From positions 1-25,643 of the IMG/VR virus record IMGVR_UViG_3300037840_000441: DNA of 25,643 bases, one strand, 5' to 3'. A program made the translations under genes and the position numbers. Source of the DNA: a virus. The notes beneath the pieces are model-generated. The model was not told where the DNA came from and did not search any database. It saw only the letters and a program-made list of their open reading frames with translations. Positions 1 to 8,198 of the stretch are shown here, piece after piece. Position 1 is the stretch's first letter; every line of letters begins with the position of its first letter.

Positions 1-15
1 CTCAAGTGTAGGAGA

Positions 16-927
16 TCACTGCAGCGCTGGTTGAACCACCAAGCTGGCTGATTCATGGCCGACGGTGAAGCCCCGGATCAGAGAACCGCTCACGGTTGAG
101 CTGGCCACCATTGAGACCGTAAGGGCAGTGGGAGGCACTGTTCCTGCTCCCACCACCATATTCGCCGAAATACTGGCAGTGAGAGAAACCAAAACCGATG
201 GTGAAGCAGTAACAACAGCGTTGGCCGTAATCGCAGCCGTCAACGGCTGTCCCTCGCCATTTGCAGCCGTTACTGCAGAGCTGCTTGAAATAGCAGTCGT
301 CAGAGCAACGTTCTCGGCGTTGTTGGCTGTAACCGCCAGCGAAGCTGTAATCGAGGCAATGAAGGGACCTTGTGCCTGGCCAGTCATTGACATCGAGGAG
401 GCGATTGATGTCGTCAACGCCACATTCTCGTGATTGGCTGCCGCCAATGCCATTGAAGGTGAAATCGATACAGTAAGCGCTACCGACTCCGCATTCGACG
501 CCGTAACCGCCAACGAGGGTGAAATAGAAGTGGTGAGTGCGACACTTTCGGCATTATTGGCCGTTACCGCCAACGAAGAGGAAACTGCTGCTGTCAACGC
601 CACGCTCTCAGTGCTCGATGCAGCAACCGCCAATGAAGGTGAAATGGACGCAGTGAGTGCCACCGCCTCTGCATTGGCAGCCGTAACGGTGAGCGACGGC
701 GAAATGGCTGCTGTCAGTGCCACTTTTTCGGTGTTGGCCGCCGTGACCGCTGACGACGAAGAGATCGCTGCCGTCAGAGCCACGCTTTCGGTATTGGATG
801 CGGTAACAGCCAGCGACGACGTGATCGCAGCCGTGATTTGAATCGTGACAGCGTTCGTCGTTGGGTACCCGCGAATAAAGACGCCCCGTACCGCCGTTCC
901 TCGAACACCAGATAAATAGGCAGCCAT
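16..927 (-). CDS. Repetitive Ala/Ser/Thr-rich phage surface protein with 20-residue repeats
   Basis: This 303-residue protein is probably a tail or surface-decoration protein; I do not recognise a named family. After about 30 residues it is built from around twelve repeats of exactly 20 residues with the approximate consensus ALTxxISxSLAVTAxNAESV (residues 31-275). The register shifts once, near residues 181-195. The pattern alternates short hydrophobic and Ser/Thr residues, which suggests a repetitive beta structure such as a fibre or solenoid. The start is ATG at 927, which overlaps the stop of the upstream gene as TGATG. A longer in-frame extension to 1341 has no support because it reads antisense-like sequence through the neighbour. 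The many Ser and Thr residues would be possible glycosylation sites for the glycosyltransferases at 15376-18180, but that link is inference. Confidence 0.8.
   Translation of the reverse strand: MAAYLSGVRGTAVRGVFIRGYPTTNAVTIQITAAITSSLAVTASNTESVALTAAISSSSAVTAANTEKVALTAAISPSLTVTAANAEAVALTASISPSLAVAASSTESVALTAAVSSSLAVTANNAESVALTTSISPSLAVTASNAESVALTVSISPSMALAAANHENVALTTSIASSMSMTGQAQGPFIASITASLAVTANNAENVALTTAISSSSAVTAANGEGQPLTAAITANAVVTASPSVLVSLTASISANMVVGAGTVPPTALTVSMVASSTVSGSLIRGFTVGHESASLVVQPALQ
103..837 (-). repeat. Tandem 60-bp degenerate coding repeats
   Basis: About twelve consecutive 60-bp units encode the 20-residue repeats of the protein at 16-927. The units differ clearly at the nucleotide level while keeping the amino-acid pattern, so they look like old duplications under selection rather than a recent expansion. 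One unit, near residues 181-195, is out of register. Confidence 0.85.
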
Positions 928-2270
928 CAGTGGGCTCCCGCTCCGGGCGACAATCGCAGGCCGCAGACCATTGCTGAAGCAAGGCTCGATCCGGCACTGG
1001 TAATAACCGTCAGTACGCCCGTCGAGGGTACCGAAAGGATCATCTGGAGGAAGTTGCCCCCGGTGGTGTCCGAGCCGACCGAGATCCAGCCAGAGCCGGG
1101 CGTGAAGACCCCGGTCGGGAACATGCCGACCGAAGCGCAGCCGATACTGCCCGCATGTACCGATCCCGATGTCGAGACGGTCGTGAGGTTCGACGTCGCG
1201 AGATAGCTGCCCACCGAATCGGTCGACAGTGGTGGCAGGTTGGCGAACTCCAATAGGAGCCAGCACGGGGTCTGAATACCGACCGGCGCGTAGGTGACCG
1301 TCAGAGTGGTGGCTCCTCCCTTGGCCGAGGGACAAACCCATACCGACCAGTTGAGACCTTGGGAGTTGTCGGCTCCCTGATCTGCCATCTTGACCCAGGT
1401 ATTTCCGGCCGTGTCGGTCAACGTGATGGTGGTGCCCGATTGAATGTGGGTGTTCCCGACGTAGCTTGCTCCGGTGATGAAGGCGACCAGAGTGTTCCCG
1501 ACTGCCGGGTTGACCGGGTAGGCCTGGGAAGTCTGCGTGGCCGGGTTGGTGAAGTTGGCGGGTGGCACCGGCTCGGAGAACGAGGTCTGGACGAGGTGCG
1601 GAGCGCTCGCAGCGACCCCAACCTGCTTGAAGGTCACAACGATTCCCATCGTAACCGTGGCCCCCGTCAGCCCTGTCCAGGCCGCCGATGAGGTAGACCC
1701 TGCACTCGTCCCCGTGTCCACGTTGTCAGCAATCCAGAACTGCTGGGTGGCATCGACGAGGCGGGAGGCATATCCACTCGGGACGGTGGCGGCACTCATG
1801 TTCCCTGTCACCACCGAGAGAGCGAGGTCATGATTGCCAGTAAGATTGTAGGCCGTGGTGACGGTCAACGAGGTCGTCGTTCCCCGGGCAATCCCCTGCT
1901 GATCGAGCAGCTCGAATCCACTGCCGCCGCTGTACTCGGCAATCCAGATGTTGAGGCCGGTGATGGCGTGTGGCTGCCAATCGGCCAGAAGGGCGGTAAC
2001 AGTAGGCGTTCCCGCAGCAGGGTGCTCACAAATCCAAATGTCGATGCCCTGAGTGGAGGCGCTGGTTGTCGACTCCGTTACCTGCCGCCATTTGTTAGTC
2101 CCGTCCGACACCTGTCCACAGGTGGCGACTCCAAGCGATGCCGTCTCCCGAGACACCACACAAACAAGCAGGTTCCCGGCGGTCACCGCCTGGCCGTAAG
2201 TGGCCGAAATAGTCCGCTGACCGCCTGTCAGCCGTGACCCCTCAGTGGACTGAACCAGGGCGAAAGTCAT
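927..2270 (-). CDS. Tail/adhesin-like protein with two tandem beta-rich domains
   Basis: This 447-residue protein probably sits on the virion surface as a tail or receptor-contact protein. It contains two related copies of a domain of roughly 210 residues. Each begins with LVQ(S/T), then has a 'GN-LLV/TLV' strand, a 'SDGTNKW'/'TDTAGNTW' turn, a 'IWICEHP'/'VWVCPSA' strand and an 'IAEYSG'/'LLEFANL' strand. These are the marks of an all-beta jelly-roll-like module often seen in environmental phages. The start chosen is ATG at 2270, overlapping the upstream stop as ATGA; an ATG at 2345 lies inside the methyltransferase gene. It overlaps the downstream repeat protein by one base. Exact function is not known. 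Confidence 0.85.
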   Translation of the reverse strand: MTFALVQSTEGSRLTGGQRTISATYGQAVTAGNLLVCVVSRETASLGVATCGQVSDGTNKWRQVTESTTSASTQGIDIWICEHPAAGTPTVTALLADWQPHAITGLNIWIAEYSGGSGFELLDQQGIARGTTTSLTVTTAYNLTGNHDLALSVVTGNMSAATVPSGYASRLVDATQQFWIADNVDTGTSAGSTSSAAWTGLTGATVTMGIVVTFKQVGVAASAPHLVQTSFSEPVPPANFTNPATQTSQAYPVNPAVGNTLVAFITGASYVGNTHIQSGTTITLTDTAGNTWVKMADQGADNSQGLNWSVWVCPSAKGGATTLTVTYAPVGIQTPCWLLLEFANLPPLSTDSVGSYLATSNLTTVSTSGSVHAGSIGCASVGMFPTGVFTPGSGWISVGSDTTGGNFLQMILSVPSTGVLTVITSAGSSLASAMVCGLRLSPGAGAH

Positions 2271-2740
2271 TGGTCTGCCTGAAACAACAAAAGGCCCCGC
2301 GGCGTTGGCAAGTTCACCCAGCGCCACCCATCGAGCTGCGGCCACAGGTCGCGGCTGTCGTGCATCGCCATGACGGCGTCGGGCGCAAGATGGGGCCGCA
2401 GGTGCTCAAGCTCAAGCAGCCGAACATCGACGCCCGAATCGAGGAAGGCGAAATCGACCGGACGGTCAGGAATGAAATCGAGCGACGACCCATGGATCAC
2501 GGTGACGGGGAGCCCGATCGTCGCCTCTCGGGAAAGTTCTACACCGACCGCGTCGATCTCGACCGTGACGAGGTGTCCAACCTCCAGCGCCTCGCCAATG
2601 GCCTTGGCCGTAGTGCCGTGGTAGGTGCCGGTCTCGATGACGTAGCGAGGTTGGATAGAGCGGACCAGGCTGACCAGCAGATCGACGACCGGCTGCTCAA
2701 CCTCTATACGCTGCGCGTCGACCGGGGCGTGACCGAACAT
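2267..2740 (-). CDS. Small class I SAM-dependent methyltransferase
   Basis: This 157-residue protein has the core of a Rossmann-fold methyltransferase of the O-methyltransferase / cephalosporin-hydroxylase-like type. The SAM-binding motif I is ETGTYHGTTA at residues 36-45. The acidic end of strand 2 is EID at 61-63, and a strand-4 motif VDFAFLDSGVD lies at 95-105. It lies between two tail-type structural genes. It starts two bases after the stop of the upstream gene and ends in an ATGA overlap with the next, so it is co-expressed with virion genes. That location suggests a target on virion or cell-surface glycan rather than DNA, but this is inference. At 157 residues it is close to a minimal methyltransferase core. 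Confidence 0.8.
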   Translation of the reverse strand: MFGHAPVDAQRIEVEQPVVDLLVSLVRSIQPRYVIETGTYHGTTAKAIGEALEVGHLVTVEIDAVGVELSREATIGLPVTVIHGSSLDFIPDRPVDFAFLDSGVDVRLLELEHLRPHLAPDAVMAMHDSRDLWPQLDGWRWVNLPTPRGLLLFQADQ

Positions 2741-2741
2741 C

Positions 2742-3965
2742 TCATACGAACTCGACGGCGATATTGGAGTTGAGGTAGGCCGCCCCTGCCGTCATCGTCC
2801 CGGCCGCGCCCTGCTGCCATAGGAGCTGCGCGTAATAGGTCCCCGGCGGGGTCGCGACGACCCCGGTCGTGAACATCACCGTGCCGTCGCTGGCGACCGC
2901 CACCTTGACGATACCGACTCCGTAGGTCTGTCCGGCGTTGGTCGCTTGGGCCGTGACGGTCAGCGTCGTACCAGCCGCGGCCGATGAGCCGAGGAAGGCC
3001 AGGTTGGCCTCAATCCTGACGAGCCGGGTCGGACCGGCGGGCACGATGAAGGGAGCAATGAACGACGTGGCGCTCGCTACCTGCAAGGGCACCGCGGCGG
3101 CGGCGTTCGTCGTGGTGATCGTGTTCTGGAACTGCTGCCAGCCGATTACCTTCGGGTAGGGCTGGGTGCAGTACATGAGGTTGCCAAGGCTGTCGCACAC
3201 TCCGATGGGGAGTGCGCCCGTCACGTTGTCGCCCGTGGTGACGATTCCCGCTCCCGTGATAACGCCTCCCGAGGTGATCCCGGTGAGGAACCCCGCCGAC
3301 GTGCCGGTGAACTGGATGACGTAGAGGACCGGCGAGCCGGTGCCGCTGGTGTGGTTGATCACCGCCCACCCTCCGCCCGATGGGAACGAGGACGAAGAGG
3401 CGACCGCCAGTTGGTTGCTCGTCAGCGCCGAGATCGTCTGCCCGGTCGACCCGGCGGCGACGGTCGACGAGGGCTGGGCGATGGTCGACCCGCTGCCTGG
3501 TATGCCCTGGAAGAAGCCGACAGTAGCGGCACCAGCGACGGCAATGGCTATCCGAATCGTGTTGAAGCACGTCCCGCTACTAACCAAGGCCGGAGAGGTA
3601 GTCCAGTTCGGCACAGCGGTGTAGTTGACGACGGCCGCTCCACTCTGAATGTTGATATCAACATAGGTGTCATTGCTGGCCGCAAAGGCGTGAGAGGCGA
3701 CGGCTCCAACCGTATAAAGTATGCCGTTGACGGCTATGGTTCCAGCGGCCATCGCACAAGTCAGGCCCGAGGTAACCGACCACGTGCAACCCGATACGAC
3801 ATACGCATACTGGGTCCCCACATAAGGGAGTTGGTCATAACCCGCACTGTCTCCAGCGGTCGAACCATCGAGCAGTGCAGTGAACTTGTGACTATTCAGG
3901 GGAATGTTCGCCGTCGGCTGGCCGAAGGCGTTGAGCGGGATGGCGGAGGCCGGTGAATAACCCAT
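2742..3965 (-). CDS. Tail fibre-like structural protein
   Basis: This 407-residue protein is rich in Gly, Ala, Ser and Thr and is predicted to be beta-rich. Its N-terminus (AFGQPTANIPLNSHKFTALLDG) resembles the entry segment of phage tail fibres that reads 'DLNGHKITNL'. The C-terminal 120 residues (after VIGWQQFQNT) look like a compact beta-sandwich head. The start is ATG at 3965, overlapping the previous stop as TAATG; the longer in-frame extension to 4094 is antisense-like and has no start signal. It sits in the tail-gene block next to the 412-residue protein. It is probably part of the host-binding apparatus, but the precise role cannot be read from sequence. Confidence 0.8.
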   Translation of the reverse strand: MGYSPASAIPLNAFGQPTANIPLNSHKFTALLDGSTAGDSAGYDQLPYVGTQYAYVVSGCTWSVTSGLTCAMAAGTIAVNGILYTVGAVASHAFAASNDTYVDINIQSGAAVVNYTAVPNWTTSPALVSSGTCFNTIRIAIAVAGAATVGFFQGIPGSGSTIAQPSSTVAAGSTGQTISALTSNQLAVASSSSFPSGGGWAVINHTSGTGSPVLYVIQFTGTSAGFLTGITSGGVITGAGIVTTGDNVTGALPIGVCDSLGNLMYCTQPYPKVIGWQQFQNTITTTNAAAAVPLQVASATSFIAPFIVPAGPTRLVRIEANLAFLGSSAAAGTTLTVTAQATNAGQTYGVGIVKVAVASDGTVMFTTGVVATPPGTYYAQLLWQQGAAGTMTAGAAYLNSNIAVEFV

Positions 3966-5203
3966 TAGTTGATGTCCCAGTTCGTGCCGTTGTAGACAAA
4001 CAGATAGCTCTGGTACTGCACCATCGTGAAAGAAGCGTTGCCGTCGACGGTGCCAACGATACTGAGCGTGTTGTTGGCAACTTGCTTGACCCACACCCAG
4101 CTTCCAGTCGGCGGTGAGGTCGGAAGGGTGAAGTTACCATTACCGGCGTAGTTGGTCCGATAGTTGGTGCCGATCACCGCCGGATTCGGATCGGCGGTAA
4201 CCGTCAAAAGGTTATAGACGGGGTTGTTCAACCGAGTCCAGGTCTGAGCGGTCGTGTCGATAGTGATACCAGCTGAGGGAACAGCTATGTACCACTGTGT
4301 TCCCACATTAGAAGTTCCATTCTGGATGTTGATCGTACGACCGGTTGTAACCACTCCACCTGAGAGCCAGTCAGACGGGCGGCTGAGAGCGGATGCCGCA
4401 CCGTTCCACACCCAAGGGCCGTTCTGCGATGCTGTGTTTTGGGCGGTAAGGAGAACAGTGTCGAGACCCGAGGAGACAAACGAAAAGCCGTCCACTGAAG
4501 CTGGTGCCGAGGCAATGTTCACGTTGGCAGTGGCCGCCGCCTGAGCGGATGCCAAAGCCGGGACACGAAGATTGAACCGCCCGGTTCCCTTGGTGGGAAC
4601 GTCGGAAAGATTCTGACCTTTGATGAGTACCCCGAGATCAACTGTCTTGTCGACGATGTTCCCTGTGGTCGGGTTGACAATCGAGGAAAGAGTGCCGAGG
4701 ATCGACGTGGCATTGAAAGGAACGACTACCTCAGCCAGCACGACATCCGTATTCGGATCCACCGATGCCTGAGGTGTGGCCGCAGACGAGTAACTCATCG
4801 GGCCCTTCACCGGCGCCAAACAAGTGCTGACCGGTGTATTACGAGTCCAAGCTCCTACCAAACCGACGGGAGGAGTCCCTTGAACCACAGTGGCAGTGAC
4901 CGATCCGAACTGGGCTCGAAGCACGACAGTGTCACGTCGATCCCCAGCCGAAGCCGCACCAATGGCCAGCCCTGATGTCCCAGCAAAAGAGTACAGCGTC
5001 CCGCCGATGATCACTGATCCCGCCAACACATCGACGCTCATTGCCCCGGCGCCATGTTGGGTCACCAAGCAGCTTGTTCCACCAGCCACCACTCCGCTGC
5101 CGAAGGAAGCCTGAATACCTCCGACAAATGCGTCAACGTCATCGTAAACCGCCATTGCGTCGAAGGCAGGTGACTCCTGAAGAGTCGGCATCAACGCTGC
5201 CAT
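3965..5203 (-). CDS. Large tail/minor structural protein with 'TxQNG' domain
   Basis: This 412-residue protein is likely a tail fibre or baseplate-type structural protein. The N-terminal 200 residues contain a beta-rich region with GG and SV-AGSVIIGGTLYSF segments. Around residues 220-320 there is a phage module recognisable by 'NIASAPASVDGF', then 'VLLTAQNTASQNGPWVWNG' and 'RPSDW', which recurs in many phage tail proteins and also in the 122-residue protein at 11313-11681. The C-terminus (LLTVTADPNPAVIG to GTNWDIN) resembles another common fibre-tip module. The start is ATG at 5203, four bases past the upstream stop codon's last base, with no intervening ORF. It overlaps the next gene by one base. 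Confidence 0.82.
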   Translation of the reverse strand: MAALMPTLQESPAFDAMAVYDDVDAFVGGIQASFGSGVVAGGTSCLVTQHGAGAMSVDVLAGSVIIGGTLYSFAGTSGLAIGAASAGDRRDTVVLRAQFGSVTATVVQGTPPVGLVGAWTRNTPVSTCLAPVKGPMSYSSAATPQASVDPNTDVVLAEVVVPFNATSILGTLSSIVNPTTGNIVDKTVDLGVLIKGQNLSDVPTKGTGRFNLRVPALASAQAAATANVNIASAPASVDGFSFVSSGLDTVLLTAQNTASQNGPWVWNGAASALSRPSDWLSGGVVTTGRTINIQNGTSNVGTQWYIAVPSAGITIDTTAQTWTRLNNPVYNLLTVTADPNPAVIGTNYRTNYAGNGNFTLPTSPPTGSWVWVKQVANNTLSIVGTVDGNASFTMVQYQSYLFVYNGTNWDIN

Positions 5204-5206
5204 GCG

Positions 5207-5407
5207 TTACACCTCAGTTTCGGAGTTCACCACAACAGCTGCGTCGATTTCAGTGACCCCTGGCTCCGCTGGATTTGATTCTTGCCGCCCGGCGAAGGCG
5301 GCGTACGCAGCTTCGAGCTTCTCCCGATGGGCCTCGTGCTCCTCGGCGCTCTCGCCCTCCACGCATTCCAGCTTGGCGGCGTCGAGTGTTTCTTGTTCAG
5401 CAGACAT
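5207..5407 (-). CDS. Small acidic protein, 66 aa
   Basis: Unrecognised protein of 66 residues. It is strongly acidic in its first half (runs of E with KLECVEGESAEEHEAHREKLEAA), probably helical, with a Val-rich tail. It has a good ribosome binding site, TAAGGAG, which overlaps the stop codon of the upstream gene and lies 6 bases from the ATG. It sits between a head-tail type gene and the first large tail protein. Small acidic helical proteins in this position can be tail assembly factors, but nothing here proves that. Confidence 0.75.
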   Translation of the reverse strand: MSAEQETLDAAKLECVEGESAEEHEAHREKLEAAYAAFAGRQESNPAEPGVTEIDAAVVVNSETEV

Positions 5408-5416
5408 GGCAGCTCC

Positions 5417-6172
5417 TTAGGTCAGCGTGATCGTGATGGCGCTGCTGGCGAATGAGAGGGTGATGCCCGAAGCATTGACCGCCTGCGGGGTACCGAGGGC
5501 ACCGAAGGCCAACACATTGCCACCGGCCAATGTCGGGGCATCGGCGATGAACATCTGGATGAGGTTGGTGGAACCAGTACTCCAGGCCGCTGTTGAGGCC
5601 GGGAAGGAGAAGGGCCCACCAGCCGTCAGCACCGACGGCGTGGCGGCGGTCGGCAGCGGCCAGTTCGCCTGGGTGTTGGGCACCACGATACGGGCGTACG
5701 AGCCCGAGGAAGTGGGCTCACCGGACAGGATATTGGCCTGGGTGGCGCCCGATGTCGCCTGGGTGCTCAGCCCGATGTAGAGCGTGTTCAGCTGCCAGGA
5801 GGGGATGGCGGTTGTAGCTCCCCCGGCCGAAGACCCACCACCAAGAAAGATGAAATCACCGACCGTCAACACGAGCCCCATCGACTGAGAAGCGATGGTC
5901 AGTGACGTGGCGGCCGATCCGGTCAGGAGGAAGGCGTGCGGATTGGTGTACTGGTTCTGCGTGGCACCAGAGCCCGGGTGACCAGTCCAGATCTGCGCCG
6001 TAGTGTTCGGTGTCTGATCCATGTTGCCCGACGCACCACCAGTGGCAAATGAACCGGTGGCAATGGCAGTCTGGGCGGTCGCCGCTGCAGCAATGGTGGT
6101 GCGCACACACCCACAGCAGTTGCCGAACATGGCCGAAAGGATGGCCTGCTCACTGTATTGAACGTAGGGCAT
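5417..6172 (-). CDS. Phage tail fibre-like/connector structural protein
   Basis: This 251-residue protein matches a widespread phage structural module. The motif 'LYIGLSTQ' is followed by 'GEPTSSGSYARIVVPN' and then 'AWSTGSTNLIQMFIADAP', with a final 'LAFGALGTPQAVNASGITLSFASSAITITL'. In many phages a short protein of this pattern lies between the capsid and tail genes. Here the N-terminus is longer and carries a Cys cluster (GNCCGCVR near residues 17-24) and an Ala/Thr-rich stretch. The start is ATG at 6172 with an AAGGAG site 7 bases upstream. The role as a virion component is well supported; the exact location in the particle is not. Confidence 0.82.
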   Translation of the reverse strand: MPYVQYSEQAILSAMFGNCCGCVRTTIAAAATAQTAIATGSFATGGASGNMDQTPNTTAQIWTGHPGSGATQNQYTNPHAFLLTGSAATSLTIASQSMGLVLTVGDFIFLGGGSSAGGATTAIPSWQLNTLYIGLSTQATSGATQANILSGEPTSSGSYARIVVPNTQANWPLPTAATPSVLTAGGPFSFPASTAAWSTGSTNLIQMFIADAPTLAGGNVLAFGALGTPQAVNASGITLSFASSAITITLT

Positions 6173-6188
6173 GTGTCTTCTCCTTAAA

Positions 6189-6491
6189 TCACCATTCGAC
6201 CGTTACGGTTGGAGTACCGGCCGACAGAAAGCGAACGGATGGGATGGCCATGTGATCGCCAAACAATGGCGGCTGCAGCACGACCTGAGCCCCCAGTACG
6301 GCCGGGATTGGACGCTGCTGATCCGGCACTTCAGTGCTACCGCTTGGTGTAACCGGATCATTTCCATCGGCAGTCACAAAGATTTCTGCCGCTGTGCCCG
6401 AAGACTGAGTAACAACGATTCGGCCGGTCGGGGCATCCAAAGTAAGACGAGAAATCGATCCCGCCGCTAATGTGACTTGTTCGGATGCCAT
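6189..6491 (-). CDS. Small beta-rich virion-associated protein, 100 aa
   Basis: This is a 100-residue protein of unknown family with alternating hydrophobic strands (VTLAAGSISRLTLDA, RIVVTQSS, EIFVTADG). Its position, directly after the capsid and the 170-residue gene, resembles small head or head-tail proteins. ATG at 6491 is chosen because it lies after a GGGAG ribosome binding site and just past the upstream stop; the in-frame ATG at 6536 lies inside the upstream gene. Its stop is 16 bases before the next start, and that gap carries the next gene's AAGGAG. Confidence 0.75.
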   Translation of the reverse strand: MASEQVTLAAGSISRLTLDAPTGRIVVTQSSGTAAEIFVTADGNDPVTPSGSTEVPDQQRPIPAVLGAQVVLQPPLFGDHMAIPSVRFLSAGTPTVTVEW

Positions 6492-6501
6492 TCGTTCTCC
6501 C

Positions 6502-7014
6502 TCAGGAAATCCACTGCCTGATGAGCCCTCGCTCATTCAGATGCTCGGCGACAGGAAGGGGAACCCGATATTGGACACCTTCTTTGAAGGTGAAGTTGTT
6601 CGGCTCCCCGTTGCGCATTCCGTAGGTCATATCCTCGATGTCGGCATCGACCCGGATGGTGGCCATGGTGGACCGGGCCACCTCCACCGGCGGCTGGGTG
6701 AAGGCCCGCTTCGAGGCGACCGGTGTGGGCACATCGGCCGGATCCTCCTGGCCGGTGAGCACCGGCTCCGACTGGAAGAAGCCGCCCCGTTCGGGCGGAT
6801 CCTCGACCACCACCGTGCGGGCAGCTGTCGGCGTGTCGACCCGCTCACCGGACTGGGGATCCCAGATGCCGGTCTGCTGGGCGTTGCGCTCTTGAGCATC
6901 AGCCATGGCCACTTCTTCGGCCCGATCTGACACCTCTTTCACCTGTGCCTTTGCTGCCTGCTGCTTTGCTCGGCCGGTCATGTCTCCGGGCGAGAGCCGA
7001 TTTTGTCCTGGCAT
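6502..7014 (-). CDS. Conserved phage head-region protein, 170 aa
   Basis: The N-terminal 115 residues are polar and Pro/Gln/Glu-rich and probably flexible. The C-terminal 55 residues carry the motif 'VDADIEDMTYG', then 'NNFTFKEGVQYRVP' and 'AEHLNERGLI'. I recognise this as a short domain often encoded just downstream of the major capsid protein in actinobacteriophages and related phages; its role is not established. ATG at 7014 is chosen because GGAGA lies 9 bases upstream and the gene then begins right after the capsid gene. A longer in-frame stretch reaching 7362 runs antisense-like through the capsid gene and is not used. Confidence 0.8.
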   Translation of the reverse strand: MPGQNRLSPGDMTGRAKQQAAKAQVKEVSDRAEEVAMADAQERNAQQTGIWDPQSGERVDTPTAARTVVVEDPPERGGFFQSEPVLTGQEDPADVPTPVASKRAFTQPPVEVARSTMATIRVDADIEDMTYGMRNGEPNNFTFKEGVQYRVPLPVAEHLNERGLIRQWIS

Positions 7015-7072
7015 ACCGGTATCTCCGTTTCTACGGGGACCTGTCGTCCCGTGTTCCCATGGATGCTGCTTC

Positions 7073-8065
7073 TCAGTTGGTGTTGGCGATGACGACCGAG
7101 AAGTCGGTGATGAGCCCGAGGCCCCAGATGGCGTACCAGGCCAGCGCATGCTCACGACCGAAGTCGAGAACGCCACCGTCACGCAGCTCGACGGGCAGCG
7201 AGATCGCATGACCGAAGGCGTTGTCGCCGATGAAGATCGACTGGTAGTAGTTCGCCGGGGTGGCCGCTGTGTTGAGCGCCTGGTTGACCTGTGTGGTCTC
7301 GATGAACACGGTGTCATAGAGACGACCGATTTCGCCGAGAGCGAAGTTTCCGGGCGCCGCATACTTGGTCACCTCGATGAACTCGGGGGTGTCCCTGAGT
7401 CGCCGGGACTGCGCCGGGGCGAGGAAGCATACGTAGGTCTCACCGAGCCGGGGCACATTCTTCGACGCCAGGGTCAGGACGGCGTCCTTGACCAGTGGCG
7501 GAGTGAAGTAGTACGTCCCGGTAAGGCCGTTCGTCGACGTGGCGGCGGTGCCGATGTCGTACGGCGACTGCGTCGACCGCGGGGTGAGGGTGGCGACCTG
7601 GCTGTAGCCGAAGATGACCGAGCTGGCCAGCAGCAAGGTGTTCCTCGCCGAGAAGTCGAGGAACTGGGCCATGTTACGGCCGAGAAGACGAGAGGCCGAG
7701 GCCATGACGTCATCGAAGGAAGCGTTGAGCAGAAGCTCGGTCACCGACACGGCGAAACCTTGCTCGGCCACCGTGATCGAGAACTGGCTGGCGGTCAGCG
7801 CCACCGTCTGGAGGCGCACACCTTCAACGAGCTGACTGGCATTCGGCAGGTTGTTGTACCGCATGAAGTTGATGGTGAGCCCGGGTTGCACACCCAGCTC
7901 GGTCTTCTTCACGGCGAACTGCTCGAACCGCAGAATCGGCATGGCCTGGAAAAGGATCTCCTTCGACCAGATGGTCTGGATTGCCTGTCCCAGCGTGTTG
8001 TTGGCGCCGGAGTAGCCGGTGGGTGAAGCGGCCAAATATGGGGTACCCGTGACTGCACTGGGCAT
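7073..8065 (-). CDS. Major capsid protein, N4-gp56 family
   Basis: This 330-residue protein forms the icosahedral shell. It carries the features of the N4-gp56 type of HK97-fold capsid protein. These are an early 'IQTIWSKEILFQAMPILRFEQF' segment, 'TINFMRYNNLP', 'VTVAEQGFAVSVTELLL', and a diagnostic C-terminus 'LPVELRDGGVLDFGREHALAWYAIWG' followed by 'GLITDFSVVI'. The start is ATG at 8065 behind a very strong ribosome binding site (AGGAGGAGA), as expected for the most abundant virion protein. It follows the scaffold gene across a 133-bp gap. Confidence 0.95.
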   Translation of the reverse strand: MPSAVTGTPYLAASPTGYSGANNTLGQAIQTIWSKEILFQAMPILRFEQFAVKKTELGVQPGLTINFMRYNNLPNASQLVEGVRLQTVALTASQFSITVAEQGFAVSVTELLLNASFDDVMASASRLLGRNMAQFLDFSARNTLLLASSVIFGYSQVATLTPRSTQSPYDIGTAATSTNGLTGTYYFTPPLVKDAVLTLASKNVPRLGETYVCFLAPAQSRRLRDTPEFIEVTKYAAPGNFALGEIGRLYDTVFIETTQVNQALNTAATPANYYQSIFIGDNAFGHAISLPVELRDGGVLDFGREHALAWYAIWGLGLITDFSVVIANTN

Positions 8066-8198
8066 GATTAAGTCTCCTCCTAATCGAGAGTTGGGAAGCC
8101 TTCAAATGCCCGGCTCTGGCAGCCACAAAATGCTGGTTTCTACTTCAAATCCCGACCACATCAAATCAGCCACAGATACTGCAAACAAGTCACATTAC

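Noticed and set aside
103-837. CRISPR-like periodicity of 60 bp
   Set aside because: There are no identical repeats separated by unique spacers; the whole unit is degenerate and coding.
65-841. Two long plus-strand frames over the repeat region
   Set aside because: They are antisense shadows of the 20-residue repeats, open because the repeat has few stop-forming codons on the other strand.
8066-8198. Gap between scaffold and capsid genes as a possible small gene or promoter
   Set aside because: No frame with a start signal and no convincing -35/-10 pair was found; only the capsid ribosome binding site is clear.
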